Shown here: positions 34,311-44,400 of the stretch, piece by piece | Position numbering within the stretch: position 1 is the first letter of the stretch | How the letters are laid out: the number at the start of each line of letters is the position of its first letter | Assembly (NCBI GenBank): GCA_039583875.1 | Contig: CM077151.1 | Location: forward strand, 114,284,609 to 114,348,608 | DNA: 64,000 nt | Source of the DNA: Platanthera guangdongensis | Lineage: Eukaryota > Streptophyta > Magnoliopsida > Asparagales > Orchidaceae | Direction of reading: 5' to 3' | The notes under the pieces: generated by a model | Seen by the model: only the letters and a program-made list of their open reading frames with translations | Databases searched by the model: none | What the model was told of the DNA's origin: nothing | Made by a program: the position numbers and the translations under genes

Positions 34311-34889
34311 TTAGAACATGCCGATGATCCTCTTTACCTTTGCCAGATACAGCTGGAGGGTAGGCTCCCTCACCTCGAACTTTCTGTTGATTTGAGATGA
34401 CACCACCATGGAGTCCATTAACACCTCCACGTCTTGCACCCCCAGTTCCCTTGCCAGGCGCATGCCTGCTATTACCGCATCGTACTCCGCTTGGTTATTG
34501 GTAATGGGAAAATGGATGACCACCGTCTGCTCAATCCTCATCCCTTGAGGGCTCTCTAGGATCACTCCTACTCCCAAGGAGTGCCTTCCCTAAGCGCCAT
34601 CCACCATCACCTTCTAGGGGACCAGACGAGTGAGCTCAGTCTCTGCCACCTCGACCACATAGTCGGTCAAGAAGTCGGCCATTGCCTGAGCCTTGATCGA
34701 GAGGCGAGGGACAAGAGAAATGTCGAAGTCGCTTAGTTCAACCGACCACTTTGCAAGTCTTCCCGAGTGCTCCAGCCCCTCAAAGATGTTGCGAAGGGGA
34801 TGGTCGGTCACCACCCGGATGGAATGCGCCTGGAAGTATGGCCGGAGCCTCCGAGCCGAGATGACTAAGGCGAAAGCCAATTTCTCCAA
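34311..34889 (-). pseudogene. G2 dual RNase H region
   Basis: 34889-34614 is the end of the canonical RNase H (EKLAFALVISARRLRPYF; VVTDHPLRNIF). 34577-34311 is a second, plant/archaeal-type RNase H (FPITNNQAEYDAVIAGMRLA; VEVLMDSMVVSSQINRKF) with its NNQAEY and DS motifs. Two RNase H domains in tandem are a known mark of the Tat clade. A stop at about 34590 lies between the two frames. Confidence 0.8.
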
Positions 34890-35105
34890 AATTGGGTATC
34901 ACAGCTCTTCCATTCTCAGGACCTTGCTCATGTAGTAGATCGACAATTGACTCTTGCCTTCTTCCCGGACCAGGATGGAGCTCACGGCCTCGGCCGCGAC
35001 CCCAAGGTACAGAGGCAAATCTTCCCCCTCCTTTGGTCCCTGGAGGAGGGGAGCCTGAGTTAGCTATCTCTTTAAGGCTTGGAAGGCCTTCTCGCACTCC
35101 TCGGA

Positions 35106-36012
35106 TCATTCAAACTTCTGGCCTCCCCTCAACACTTTGAAGAAAGGCGAACACTTCTCACCTGCCCGAGAGAGGAACCTGCTCAGCCCTGCAAGCTTCC
35201 CTGTTAGACGCTGGACTTCCTTGACGTTCCGAGGTGATCCCAACTCCATAATCGCCCTTACCTTATCAGGGTTGGGCTCCACCCCCGCGGGAGTAAGAAG
35301 GTGACCTAGGAACTTTCCCCTGCTTGCCCCAAAGACACACTTCAAGGTGTTTAGCCTCATTTTATATTTTCGCAGGGTGCTGAAGGTTTCCCCCAAATCT
35401 TGAAGGTGAGAGTCCGCATCCCGACTCTTGATCATGAGGTCATCCTCGTACACCTCCAAGTTATTTCCCTTCTGCTGTTTGAAGACCGGTCCATCAACCT
35501 CTGATATGTTGTCCCTGCATTTTTCAGCCCAAAGGACATCATTTTGTAGCAGTAGCACCCGTCTCCCGTGATGAAAGAAACATCATTTATGTCGGGCGGG
35601 TGCATCCTGATCTGGTGATAACCTGAAAATGCATCTAGAAAACTCATTATAGAAAAACTGACGGCTGCATCAATCAACACGTCGTTTCGAGGCAGAGGGT
35701 AACAATCTTGGGATCATGCTTTATTCAAAAGAAAAAAGTCAACACACATCCTCCAACGACCGTCTCCTTTTTTGACCATCATCACATTGGAGACCCAGCC
35801 TGGGTACTGGATCTCCGATACAAACCCGCCTTCAGGAGCTTTCCCACCTCTTCTCGGATGGGCTCGACCAGCTTATCGGCGGTGGGCTTCTTCTTCTGCC
35901 GGATGGGACAGGCATCGGCGTCAAGGTTGAGGCGGTGGCAAGCCACATTCACATCAATTCCTGGCATGTCGGCCGCGCTCCACGCGAAATGTCCACGTTC
36001 TTCTGGATGCAC
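35106..36012 (-). pseudogene. G2 reverse transcriptase
   Basis: 36012-35782: pre-RT and fingers start (DKLVEPIREEVGKLLKAG). 35680-35432: MSFLDAFSGYHQIRMHPPD and CYCYKMMSFGLKNAGTTYQR. 35558-35106: LEVYEDDLMIKSRD, in which the usual YVDD active site is YEDD, then FLGHLLTPAGVEPNPDKV and the RNase H connection. Multiple frame changes. G3 keeps YVDD. Confidence 0.82.
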
Positions 36013-36921
36013 TCCAACATCCTCTTCTGATCTTCCGTGCTCAGCCGCCCGCTAAGCCGCACTTTCTCCACCCTTCCTCCCTGGGTGAGAACTTCCATCT
36101 CCACCACCACCTCAGCTGCCTCCAGCCGGGACTGCTCTTCCCACTCGCCCGCGGCCCCCTTACCTGGCATAAGAACTTCCTCCTCAGCTTCCTCTACAAC
36201 CATCACCTCGGCCTGTTCCTTCAGAACTTCCTCTGCCGCCTCCACACGAGCGCGAACTTCTTCTCCCTCCACCTCCATCTCCTCAGCTTCTCCCATGGCC
36301 TCCTGCCCAAACATCTCCTCTATTCTTCTCTCCATCTCTTCGGCTCCTCCTAGCCAGGAGATGGTGTTGACCGCAGTCACGTAGCACTCCCTCGGCACCT
36401 TGGGGTCTCCTCGGACCCGGATCTGGATGCCCTCGATGTTGAACTTGAGACAATGGTGGAAAGAAGAGGGGACGCAGTGGAAGACGCTGATGAGGGGCTG
36501 TTCGAATATTGCATTGTAGCTGCTAGGAGCGTCCACGATGACGAACCTGCAGTTCATGGACTGACCTCCCAAGGTAACATGAAGCCCCACTCCCCCTTCT
36601 ACCTCCTTTCTTTCTCCGGAGAATCCGAACAAAGGCCCATCCGAGACCAACACCCTCATGGCCTCCACCTTCATGACGTCAAACGCCTTCTTGAAAAACG
36701 ACGTTGACGGAGCTCCCATTGTCCACGAGAATCTGGGAGATGGTTAAATTTTCGATGGCGGCCTGAATTACCAGCGCATCGCAAAATGGATCCTCGTGAT
36801 CCAGCATGTCCTTTCGAGAGAAGGTAATCTTCTCATTTGGGGGTGGGGTTAGAGACGTGAAGGCGACGCTCCGACGATACATGGTGTGGAGACTCGCCTT
36901 GTGGGCGGCCTCGACTCCCAC
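35949..36921 (-). pseudogene. G2 aspartic protease and acidic linker
   Basis: 36921-36679 has ISQILVDNGSSVNVVF, the plant Tat-type protease motif with D-N-G. 36719-35949 in the next frame continues protease (DAPSSYNAIFEQPLISVFHC), then a Glu-rich linker of about 90 residues (EEMEVEGEEVRARVEAAEEV), then the start of RT (STEDQKRMLECIQKNV). Both frames overlap near 36700, where a frameshift lies. Confidence 0.78.
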
Positions 36922-37953
36922 CCCCCATGGATCACCCCGATCCCTCCTCGACCTCCTACATCGGCCCGGTCCTCACACCTGACCTCCTCTGTTACTGGCA
37001 GGACTTCTTCGATCCTCACCTTCTGGAGGTGATGCTGCTGCTGGGTCTGCTCCCTGGCTCTCCTTAGTTCCAAAAACTCCGGGCAGGTTGTCGTCGCGTG
37101 GCCCACCTCCTGATTGAAATCACAATAGGGCAGCTTCGCCCTGCCTTCCTGCCTCCTCCTCTGGGGGCCTCTCCTCCTCCTCCCCAGTGCTATGGCCATA
37201 GCTTGGTGCTGCTTGGGGAGAGGAGGTCTCTGGCCTTGCCTCCATCCCGGAGGGTTGAACTGGCCTTGCCCTCCTTGACGGTTGTCTCCTCCGCGGAAAC
37301 CTTTTCTCTTGCCCTGATCGTGCCATTCCTGCTGCCTCCAGGCTAGCCGATTATTCGGCTCCTGGTGGCCCCAACTCGACTGCTGCTGCGGCTCCCGCTG
37401 CCTTGGCTCTGCCCTCCTGACCTCCTGGCCCTTGCCACCTCCCGACTCTCTCTCCTCCGCTGCAGCCCACTTGGCCAGTTTCCTGGCAAACGCCGGGTTT
37501 GACGCTTCGCCCTCGACTTCCCTCACTGCCCTCTCCATCAGCTCCTCGAAAGATAATGGAGGCACCCGCTTCAACTCCATCCTGAAGAAACCCTGCTGCA
37601 GTCCCGGGGTGAAGGCCACCATAGGGTGTGTCTGGGCATCTCCTGGACTTGGAGGATCTCCTCCTGGAACCTGTCCACATAGCTTCCCATGGTCTCATCC
37701 ACCCCCTTCTTGATGAGAAACAAAGACTCTGACTCCTTCCTCTTCTTCGAAGTGGTGAATCTCTGCAGAAATCCTCGGCGTAGGTCCTCAAAGCAGTAAA
37801 TAGAGCTGGCGGAGAGCTGATGAAACCAATCACTCGCCTTCTCCTTGAGGGTTATGACGAATAGCCGACATTTAAAGGCATCCGACATCTGCCTGATCGA
37901 GACCACATCCTCGAACCACTGGATGTGCGGGATCGGATCATCCCTTTCGGTGT
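36849..37953 (-). pseudogene. G2 gag, C-terminal two-thirds
   Basis: 37953-37571: Gag core (IQWFEDVVSIRQMSDAFKC; LKEKASDWFHQLSASSIYCF), whose frame runs on artificially into the G3 LTR. 37622-36849: FRMELKRVPPLSFEELMERA, a Gln/Arg-rich basic stretch, and a zinc knuckle C-X2-FNQ-X3-GH-X4-C (YCDFNQEVGHATTTC) of the Tat form. The upstream third of gag is at 58718-59124, separated by G3. Confidence 0.82.
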
Positions 37954-38617
37954 TGTTGAAACCAAAAATTCGGTTTCTGTGAAGTTCACCCTTAGGGAAG
38001 GGGTGATCACGCACTTACTTCCCTCCTGCGAGCTAAATAACAAAGGGAAAAGAACATGGGACCGACCCAAGGGCTCGGCGAGGAGGTCCCTCCACACACC
38101 CGGAAGATCTTAGAGCGCTTCCCCTCCCTAGCCAAATGCCGAGCGGGGATTTCCGAAAATGGCCTGCACATACCCAACCTCCGCTGTTCTGAGCAGCTAT
38201 GTGCAGCCCAACTAGATCTGCCAACAACGTAATTCCGCTGTTCTACAAGTTTATAGGCAGGCCAACGAGGGTAAAATGCTAAAAACTCATCACAGGAAAC
38301 TGGGCGAGTGGCTCTCAGGAGCCTCCACTCGCCGGGGGCGGCGAGCGCTCGATGCAGCTGGCGCTCGCCTCCTCTATTCCCCCTGAGTGAGTGCGGGCCC
38401 GACCTGCCCCACTCGCCCGCTGCCTGCCGAGCCTCCTGGGGCGAGTGCGAGCCGGCCTGCTCCACTCGCCCGCCGCTCGCCGAGCCCCTGTGGCGAGAAC
38501 GAGCCGACCTGCTCCACTCTCCCCTCAAACAGTTCACTCCAACTGGACGAGCCGGACTGCCGATCTTGGCCGATCTGGTTCCTGTCGCTCACTACTCGCC
38601 GTATATGAGGTTGTACA
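37954..38617 (-). repeat. G3 3' LTR, lacking the TATA segment
   Basis: 664 bp against 738 bp for the partner. Relative to 57980-58717 it lacks about 75 bases after ATGCCGAGC (near 38146), removing the minus-strand TATAAATAG box present at 58242-58251 in the 5' LTR. Confidence 0.88.
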
Positions 38618-38728
38618 CAATCCCCGCTCTTTGCGAGGTTGATCTAAGCTCGGAAAGAAACATCCAACCCCGGAATATGCGGCGAGTGCGACAGGGACCG
38701 AAGAATCTTTTGGTGGGCTCCACCAGCG

Positions 38729-38740
38729 GTTATAAATACA
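38729..38740 (+). promoter_or_regulatory. TATA box for the G3 antisense gene 1
   Basis: GTTATAAATACA on the plus strand, about 50-60 bases before the ATG at 38790 and about 110 bases from the LTR border. The position is conserved in G2 (18112-18124). Confidence 0.6.
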
Positions 38741-38789
38741 TGCCCGCGTACCTGGATGGCCTCCGCCACTCCCCTTGAGTTTTGCCGAG

Positions 38790-39895
38790 ATGCCTATCCC
38801 CAAAGAGATCCAGGAGAGGCCTGCCCGAGCTCGCGAGCTCAACGCCGCTCGCGCCGACGCGCTCGTCAGCATGCCCCCCAGCGCTGCACCGTGCGACCAA
38901 TCCAAGTCAAATCCTGCCAAGAAGGCGAAGTCAATCCCCAAGGATGCTGAGTCGATCTACCGCGACCTGGAGTCCACCCTGACTCCCAGGCTAGCCTCCT
39001 CCAAACCAACTGATGACCCCAAGGGGAAGATGGTCATCGACATTCCCGCCGACCCTGAATGCCGCCAGGCCGATGCCGAGTCCTCCACGCCGCGAGCCCG
39101 CACTCCGCCCCGACGACCAGCAGCCTCGGACTCCCCCGGACGCTCGCCTTCGGAACAAATCACCTCCCTTCGACACCACGAGTCTGGACTCGCTGAAGCC
39201 CAAGTTGCCAGCTCGCGCTCCTTCCCAGCAGCCCGCACCTGCTCCTGAGCGCGCGGGAGTAATGGCCGGAATCATCGCGGTCCCCAGCTTCAACTTCATC
39301 TCCCCGCGAGTCCATCCTCCAGGTCGCGGCAAGAACCTGGTTTTACCTCCCCTGCGCAGCCCCCAAGAACCGCCGAGCTCATCCCGTTAGCTTTGCTTCT
39401 TCTAGAGCATTTTGCGTAGGAAACTTTATTGTGCTTTCACCATCTTTTCACTGGAGTCGATTGTTTTTGCAGAGCTCCTCGCCCCATCTGAGGTCGAGGG
39501 ATCGTCGGAACCGGCTCTCCGCTCGCCGCTCGCCACCCCCTGACCCCGGGGTGGAGAGCTTTTTGGATGAGTCGCTGGATCCCGCTGAGCTGAGACGGCA
39601 AATGATAGAAGTGCCGAAGAAGCAGGATGCTGCCCTGCGCCAACTTCGAGCGGATCGCGCCGACCGCGAGCAGAGGCTGCAGGCGGTGGAGCGGGACTGC
39701 GTACTGTTCGCTGTTAAGATGGAGCACAGTTCGACGAGCGAGATGATGTCACCCACCCCAGTCATGGAGAGGATCAATGAAAACCTGCAGGCCTTCAGCC
39801 GGGACCTGGGCCTGGTCCACGAGTTCCACAGACCGCGCCGGCCTCCGGGGATGGGGACGCGAGGCCGGGGTAGATGGAAATGGCTCCCTAGCTGA
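38790..39895 (+). pseudogene. G3 antisense gene 1 (aORF1)
   Basis: ATG at 38790: MPIPKEIQERPARARELNA; the same ATGCCT context starts the G2 copy. Exon 1 is Pro/Ala/Arg-rich, with a frameshift near 39010-39200 (the later frame carries TTSLDSLKPKLPARAPS and ends QEPPSSSR). A putative intron at 39386-39472 (GTTAGC...TTTTTGCAG) is at the same place as in G2. Exon 2 is charged and coiled-coil-like (DESLDPAELRRQMIEVPKKQ; LQAVERDCVLFAVKMEH) and ends GRWKWLPS. No family recognised. It runs opposite to gag-pol and has its own TATA-like box. Two frameshifts suggest this copy is dead. Confidence 0.65.
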
Positions 39896-40186
39896 GCTTA
39901 CTGGACCTCGCCCCCCCAGCACCCCAGGTCACGCGGGCTGACCGAACTTCTTCCACTCGCTATGAACTTTTCTATTTTCGGGGTTGCGATTACCCGTCTG
40001 TAATAACTTAATAATTTTTTAGAATTCTGCATGTTATTTAGAAATAATAAGATGTGCCAACTAAAACTTTGCTCGCACTAGGCTAGGTCAGGTCGCCAGA
40101 ATGGTGACCAGGGGTCGGCGAGCTGGGGTTGGCGAGCGAGGGCCGGTGAGCTGGACTGACCGGTCGGCTCGGCCATAAATTCTGTT

Positions 40187-40199
40187 TTCTATAAATAGG
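40187..40199 (+). promoter_or_regulatory. TATA box for the G3 antisense gene 2
   Basis: TTCTATAAATAGGCC on the plus strand, 100 bases before the ATG at 40299: a textbook plant TATA box and spacing. Absent in G2, where this segment is deleted. Confidence 0.7.
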
Positions 40200-40298
40200 C
40201 CCCCTCACCAACCCCCTGGCCCATAGCCTTTATTGCATTCGGACCCCCTTGCTTCCCTTCTCTCTACTTGTTTTCGCATCCCAACCCCTTTCGCGAGC

Positions 40299-42437
40299 AT
40301 GAGCAAAACACGACCGGATGCCGACGGGCGCTCCAAATGTGCTCGACAATTTGCCGAGTACCTGTTTTTTGACGGGAATACCACTGAGCGCGAGCTCACC
40401 ATCTTCAAGAAGGAATACCTGCCCCCCGGCTATGAGGCGCGCCGGCCGGCAGTGGGCGAGTCAATCAACACCTTCCTCCGGGACAAGCTCGCCTTCCCCA
40501 TCTCGCACTTTGAGGCGGGGTTGCGCTTGCCCCTCTGGGCTGAAATCCGCCAGATTTTGAAGTACTTTGGCGCGTTGCCCGCGCAGCTAAACCCGAACGC
40601 GATCGCCATGATGGTCGCGTTCGCCTGCCACCTCCGCCGCGAGCGGATCGAATTCAACCTCGCCGTCTTCCGCAAGCTCTTCACCTACCGCGTGACCAAT
40701 GATGGGGTCGCCTACCTGATGAGCTCGCATGTCAAGGTTCGCGAGATCGCGAACAAAAATCACAACTGGGTATCCAAGATCGTCTTCATTAAGGGCGACT
40801 TGGGCAACATACCCTTCTCCCCCAGCAAGAGCGAGGAGGTATACCGGCCTCCGACGCTATCCGGCGACGACGCCGAGCTGCACAAGTTCTTCGCGGGGAA
40901 GGACTTCGAGGTCGCCCACCTCAAATGGGGCCTCGACTCGCTCCTTCCGGTCCCGCCCGGCGAAGGTATACTTCTTCCCTGTCTTCTTACCAGCTCGCTT
41001 ACAATCATCAGTTTTTCTAACTCATTTCCTGCTGGGGAGCGATCAATTCCCGAGCATCTGCCTCACGCGGACTCGGTACTCACCCCAGATCCGCTCGCGC
41101 GCGAGCGGGCCGCAGCGGAAGCCTGCCGAGGCGAGCTGGAGTCAGGTGGACCCTCCTCCAGCCAGAAACGACCGGGCCTCGAAGGGTCCAGCTCGCCTCG
41201 CCGCCGCCCGCCGTCCAAGAAGATGAAGGCGACGATGGTTTCCCGGGGGCAACTACAACAACGACAAGTTCGGAGGAGGCAACAACAACAAGAACATATT
41301 TTCATGAGCTCGCCAGAGACCACCCCTAAGGATCGCCAGCGAGCTCGCTGAAGGGCTCGCTAGAGAAGGGCTAGGGGGGTGGCGAGTCCTCTTCCCCTGC
41401 TGCAGCGGAAACCGCGGCCCGCGAGCCGGGCCTGCCGAAGAGCCATCCCCTCTTCGGCTTTGGGGGGAAACAAAAGGACTCGGCCGGCGAGCCGATGGTC
41501 CGGTGGGATGAGGAGGCGCACAAGATCTCCATATCCTCTCTTCATCCCTCATGGTCAGGTCGCCAACCCCCCTCGGGTCATGCCTACGCGCTCGGCTTTG
41601 GCCTGTATGGCCGCAAGGATGCCGAGGCCTACAACAGCATGACCCTGCGCCAGCTCGACCACGAGGGCATGCAGGCCCAAATGCGGGCCTTGGAGATGCA
41701 CCACATGGTGGTCCGCCGAGGCTTCCATCTCAACAACCTCCTGCTAAAAGTCGAGCAGGAGCGGGACCTCGCCAAGGATAGTGCTGCCAACCTGGCGGGG
41801 CGGCTAAAGTTCACCGAGAATTTGCCCGCCAAAGCGGCTGGCGGGATGTTAAGCGTCGGCTACCCCTTTCCTTTTTCCCTTAGGATTTTTCTAGCATATT
41901 AATCTTACCTGCCCTTCTCCTCAGGATCCCAAAGCCGCAGATAAACTGCGAGCTCGCGCCGCCGAGCTGGAGACTCGCGCCGCCGAGCAAGAGGCTCGCA
42001 CCGCCGAGCAGGAGGCTCGCGCCACCGAGCTGGGGAAGGAGAACCAAAAACTGAAGAGGGAGAATGAGGGGCTCTAGGGCGACCTTATCCGCCTAAAGGA
42101 TATCTTCTTCCCCCAGGATGACGGCGATCGGGGCATCCCTCCCATGTGGCTGAAGGTTTAGGGCGAGGCTGAGGTTGCCGAGCGGCTGCGGGTCAACTCC
42201 ATCAGCACTGCCGACTACACCCTCCAGGTGATGAAAGACATGGAGGTGTTAGTGGAGGGATGCAAGGAGATCACGGTGAGGGACCTGGTGCCGAAGCTGT
42301 TCCCGCCAGCCACCCCTCCCAGCGAGAAGTAGGAAAGCTTCGAGTCGATGTTCAAGGATGTCAAGGGCTACAAGGACGACCACACATCTGGAGGGGAAGG
42401 CGAGGACCACCCGTCGGGAGGGGAGGGCGAGAGCTGA
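40299..42437 (+). pseudogene. G3 antisense gene 2 (aORF2), putative gypsy-type transposon protein
   Basis: ATG at 40299 (MSKTRPDADGRSKCARQFAE). Exon 1 to 40965 is a continuous frame of about 222 codons with LAFPISHFEAGLRLPLWAEI, PAQLNPNAIAMMVAFACHLR and NHNWVSKIVFIKGDLGN. This resembles the plant 'putative gypsy-type transposon' domain (PF04195-like). A putative intron starts at 40966 (GTATAC), but the acceptor seen in G2 (CTGCAG) is CTGCTG here. Exon 2 holds a nuclear-localisation-like basic patch (RRRPPSKKMK), a stop near 41330, and KDAEAYNSMTLRQL with coiled coil. A second intron lies at 41848-41934. The final exon is a Glu/Ala-rich coiled coil followed by VNSISTADYTLQVMKDMEVL, with three stops. 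Function unknown. Confidence 0.68.
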
Positions 42438-43129
42438 CTCGCGCCTCCTGTTTTTTGTTTTCTTCTTTTTTGATCTAATTCTCTTCCCTTTCCCTTTTTG
42501 TAATCTCGCCGAGGCGAGCTTCCCAATGTAAAAATACATGTAAATGAAAAATACTTTTGCCTCCCCTTGGTCTCTCTTTTTTTTGTGTTGAACTCGCGGT
42601 GATGTACTCGCCTGTGAGCCGCCCGCGGAGTGGTCTTGAGCGCTCGCCAACCCCTGACGATCAAGGGAGGATTACTCGCCGTGCCAGGCTCGCAATTACC
42701 CGGCTCGCCCGCGAGCTTTCCTCTTTCTTACCAACGCTTAAGATGAAATCGTTAGAAATTCATAAGTAAAACTTTAGGGGGGTGGAAATATACCGCCAAG
42801 AACCTCCTCCCTTTGCTTTCCTCAACAGATGTCGAGACCCCAACTCGCCACCTTTTATCTTTCCCATGGCAACCGGGCTGGTGGCCTGCCGAGCCAGATT
42901 CACGAATGCCCAGCTCGCCTGTCGCTGCTCTCCTTCTTTGAGACTTGGCAAAAAGCCAGGAATTTACCAAGTAAGATTTTTGCTGGATGAACTGCAATAG
43001 ATGACAGTGGTCCCGGCTCACCGACCTACCGAGGTCTCTGCTCGGCACTTCTGGCCCGCCGACTTGCCAAGCTCAACCTGTCTACCCTGTGACCTTTGTT
43101 TCCGAAGTTCGAATGTTCGAGTCCCAGCT
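42438..43129. other. G3 region after the antisense genes
   Basis: Non-coding. An AT-rich stretch at 42520-42555 (AATGTAAAAATACATGTAAATGAAAAATAC) is a candidate polyadenylation region for the antisense gene; the corresponding place in G2 is 31620-31670. The rest shows degenerate CTCGCC-rich sequence. Confidence 0.5.
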
Positions 43130-44330
43130 TTAGACATCATCACGTTCACCGAGACCCCCAGCCCTGCCAGCTAGATAGAAGCCTGACAGCGGGAGCATCT
43201 CGAGACTCATCCCCAGGGTCATAACGACGTCCAATGGGGATCCCGGCCTTGCCAGCTAGACGGAAGTCTGACAGCGGGAGCATCTCGGGACTTAACCCCA
43301 AAGCGAGATAACTTGCCTCTATCAGCTAGGTGAGAGCCTGACGGCGGGTGTTGAGCATCAACCGGACTCGGCCCCATGGTCATAACGACGTCCAACGGGG
43401 ATCCCGGCCCTGCCAGCTAGATGAGAGCCTGACAGCTGGAGCATCCCGGGACCTAACCCCTGAGCGAGATAACTTGCCTCTATCCAACCTCCGGGTACTA
43501 CCACAGGCCCAATCAGATAGGTAAGAGCCTGACGGCGGGTGTTGAACATCAACCGGACTCAGCCCCTGGGTCATAACGACGTCCAACGAGGATCCTGGAT
43601 CTGCCAGCTAGATGGGAGACTGGCAGCGGGAGCATCCTGGGACCTAACCCCAGAGCAAGATAACTTGCCTCTGTCCAACCTCCTGGCGCTACCACCGGCC
43701 CAATTAGTTAGGAGAGAGCCTGACGGCGGGTGTTGAGCATCAACCGGACTCAGCCACAGGGTCATAACGACGTCCAACGGGGATCCCGAACCTGCCAGCT
43801 AGATGGGAACTGGCAGCGGGAGCATCCCGGGACCTAACCCCAGAGCGAGATAGCTTGCCTCTATCCAACCTTCGGGCTCTACCACCGGCCCAATCAGATA
43901 GGAGAGAGCATGACAACGAGTGTTGAGCATTAACCGGACTCTTCCCCAGGGTCATAACGACGTCAAACGGGGATCCCGACCCTGCCAGCTAGATGAGAGC
44001 CTGACAACGGAAGCATCCCGGGACCTAACCCCAGAGCGAGATAACTTGCCTCTGTCCAACCTCCTGGTGCTACCACCGGCCCAATCAGCTAGGAGAGAGC
44101 CTGACGACGGGTGTTGTTCATCAACCGGACTCAGCCCCAGGGTCATAACGACGTCCAACGGGGATCCCTGCCCTGCCAGCTAGATGGGAGCCTGGTAGCG
44201 GGAGCATCCCGGGACCTAACCCCAAAGCGAGATAACTTTCTACCCATCAACCAATCTCCGGACTTGCCAGCCAGGTGGGAGCCTGGCAGCGGGGGCATTT
44301 CAGGACTTAGCTTGATAAACACTTGCCACA
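43130..44330. repeat. G3 tandem array, unit about 191 bp, six copies
   Basis: CATAACGACGTCCAA (or variants) recurs at 43220, 43381, 43572, 43763, 43953 and 44144: one 161-base step, then about 191-base steps. Each unit contains CTGCCAGCTAGATGGGAGCCTG and GAGCATCCCGGGACCTAACC. It occupies the same position as the 76-bp array of G2. Short ORFs inside are repeat artefacts. Confidence 0.93.
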
Positions 44331-44400
44331 AACTCGATCTATAAAAGAATTAGAGCATCAAAGTATTTCATATTCATTAAAGGAGAGTACATACATGCTC

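Noticed and set aside
32900..36012. Endogenous pararetrovirus (viral RT/RNase H) origin
   Set aside because: Integrase, LTRs, PPT and gag with a zinc knuckle are present in the Ty3/gypsy order; no movement-protein or viral coat motif seen.
43358..44344. Series of similar 60-90 residue ORFs on both strands
   Set aside because: Repeats of the 191-bp array; no initiation context or conservation beyond the DNA repeat.
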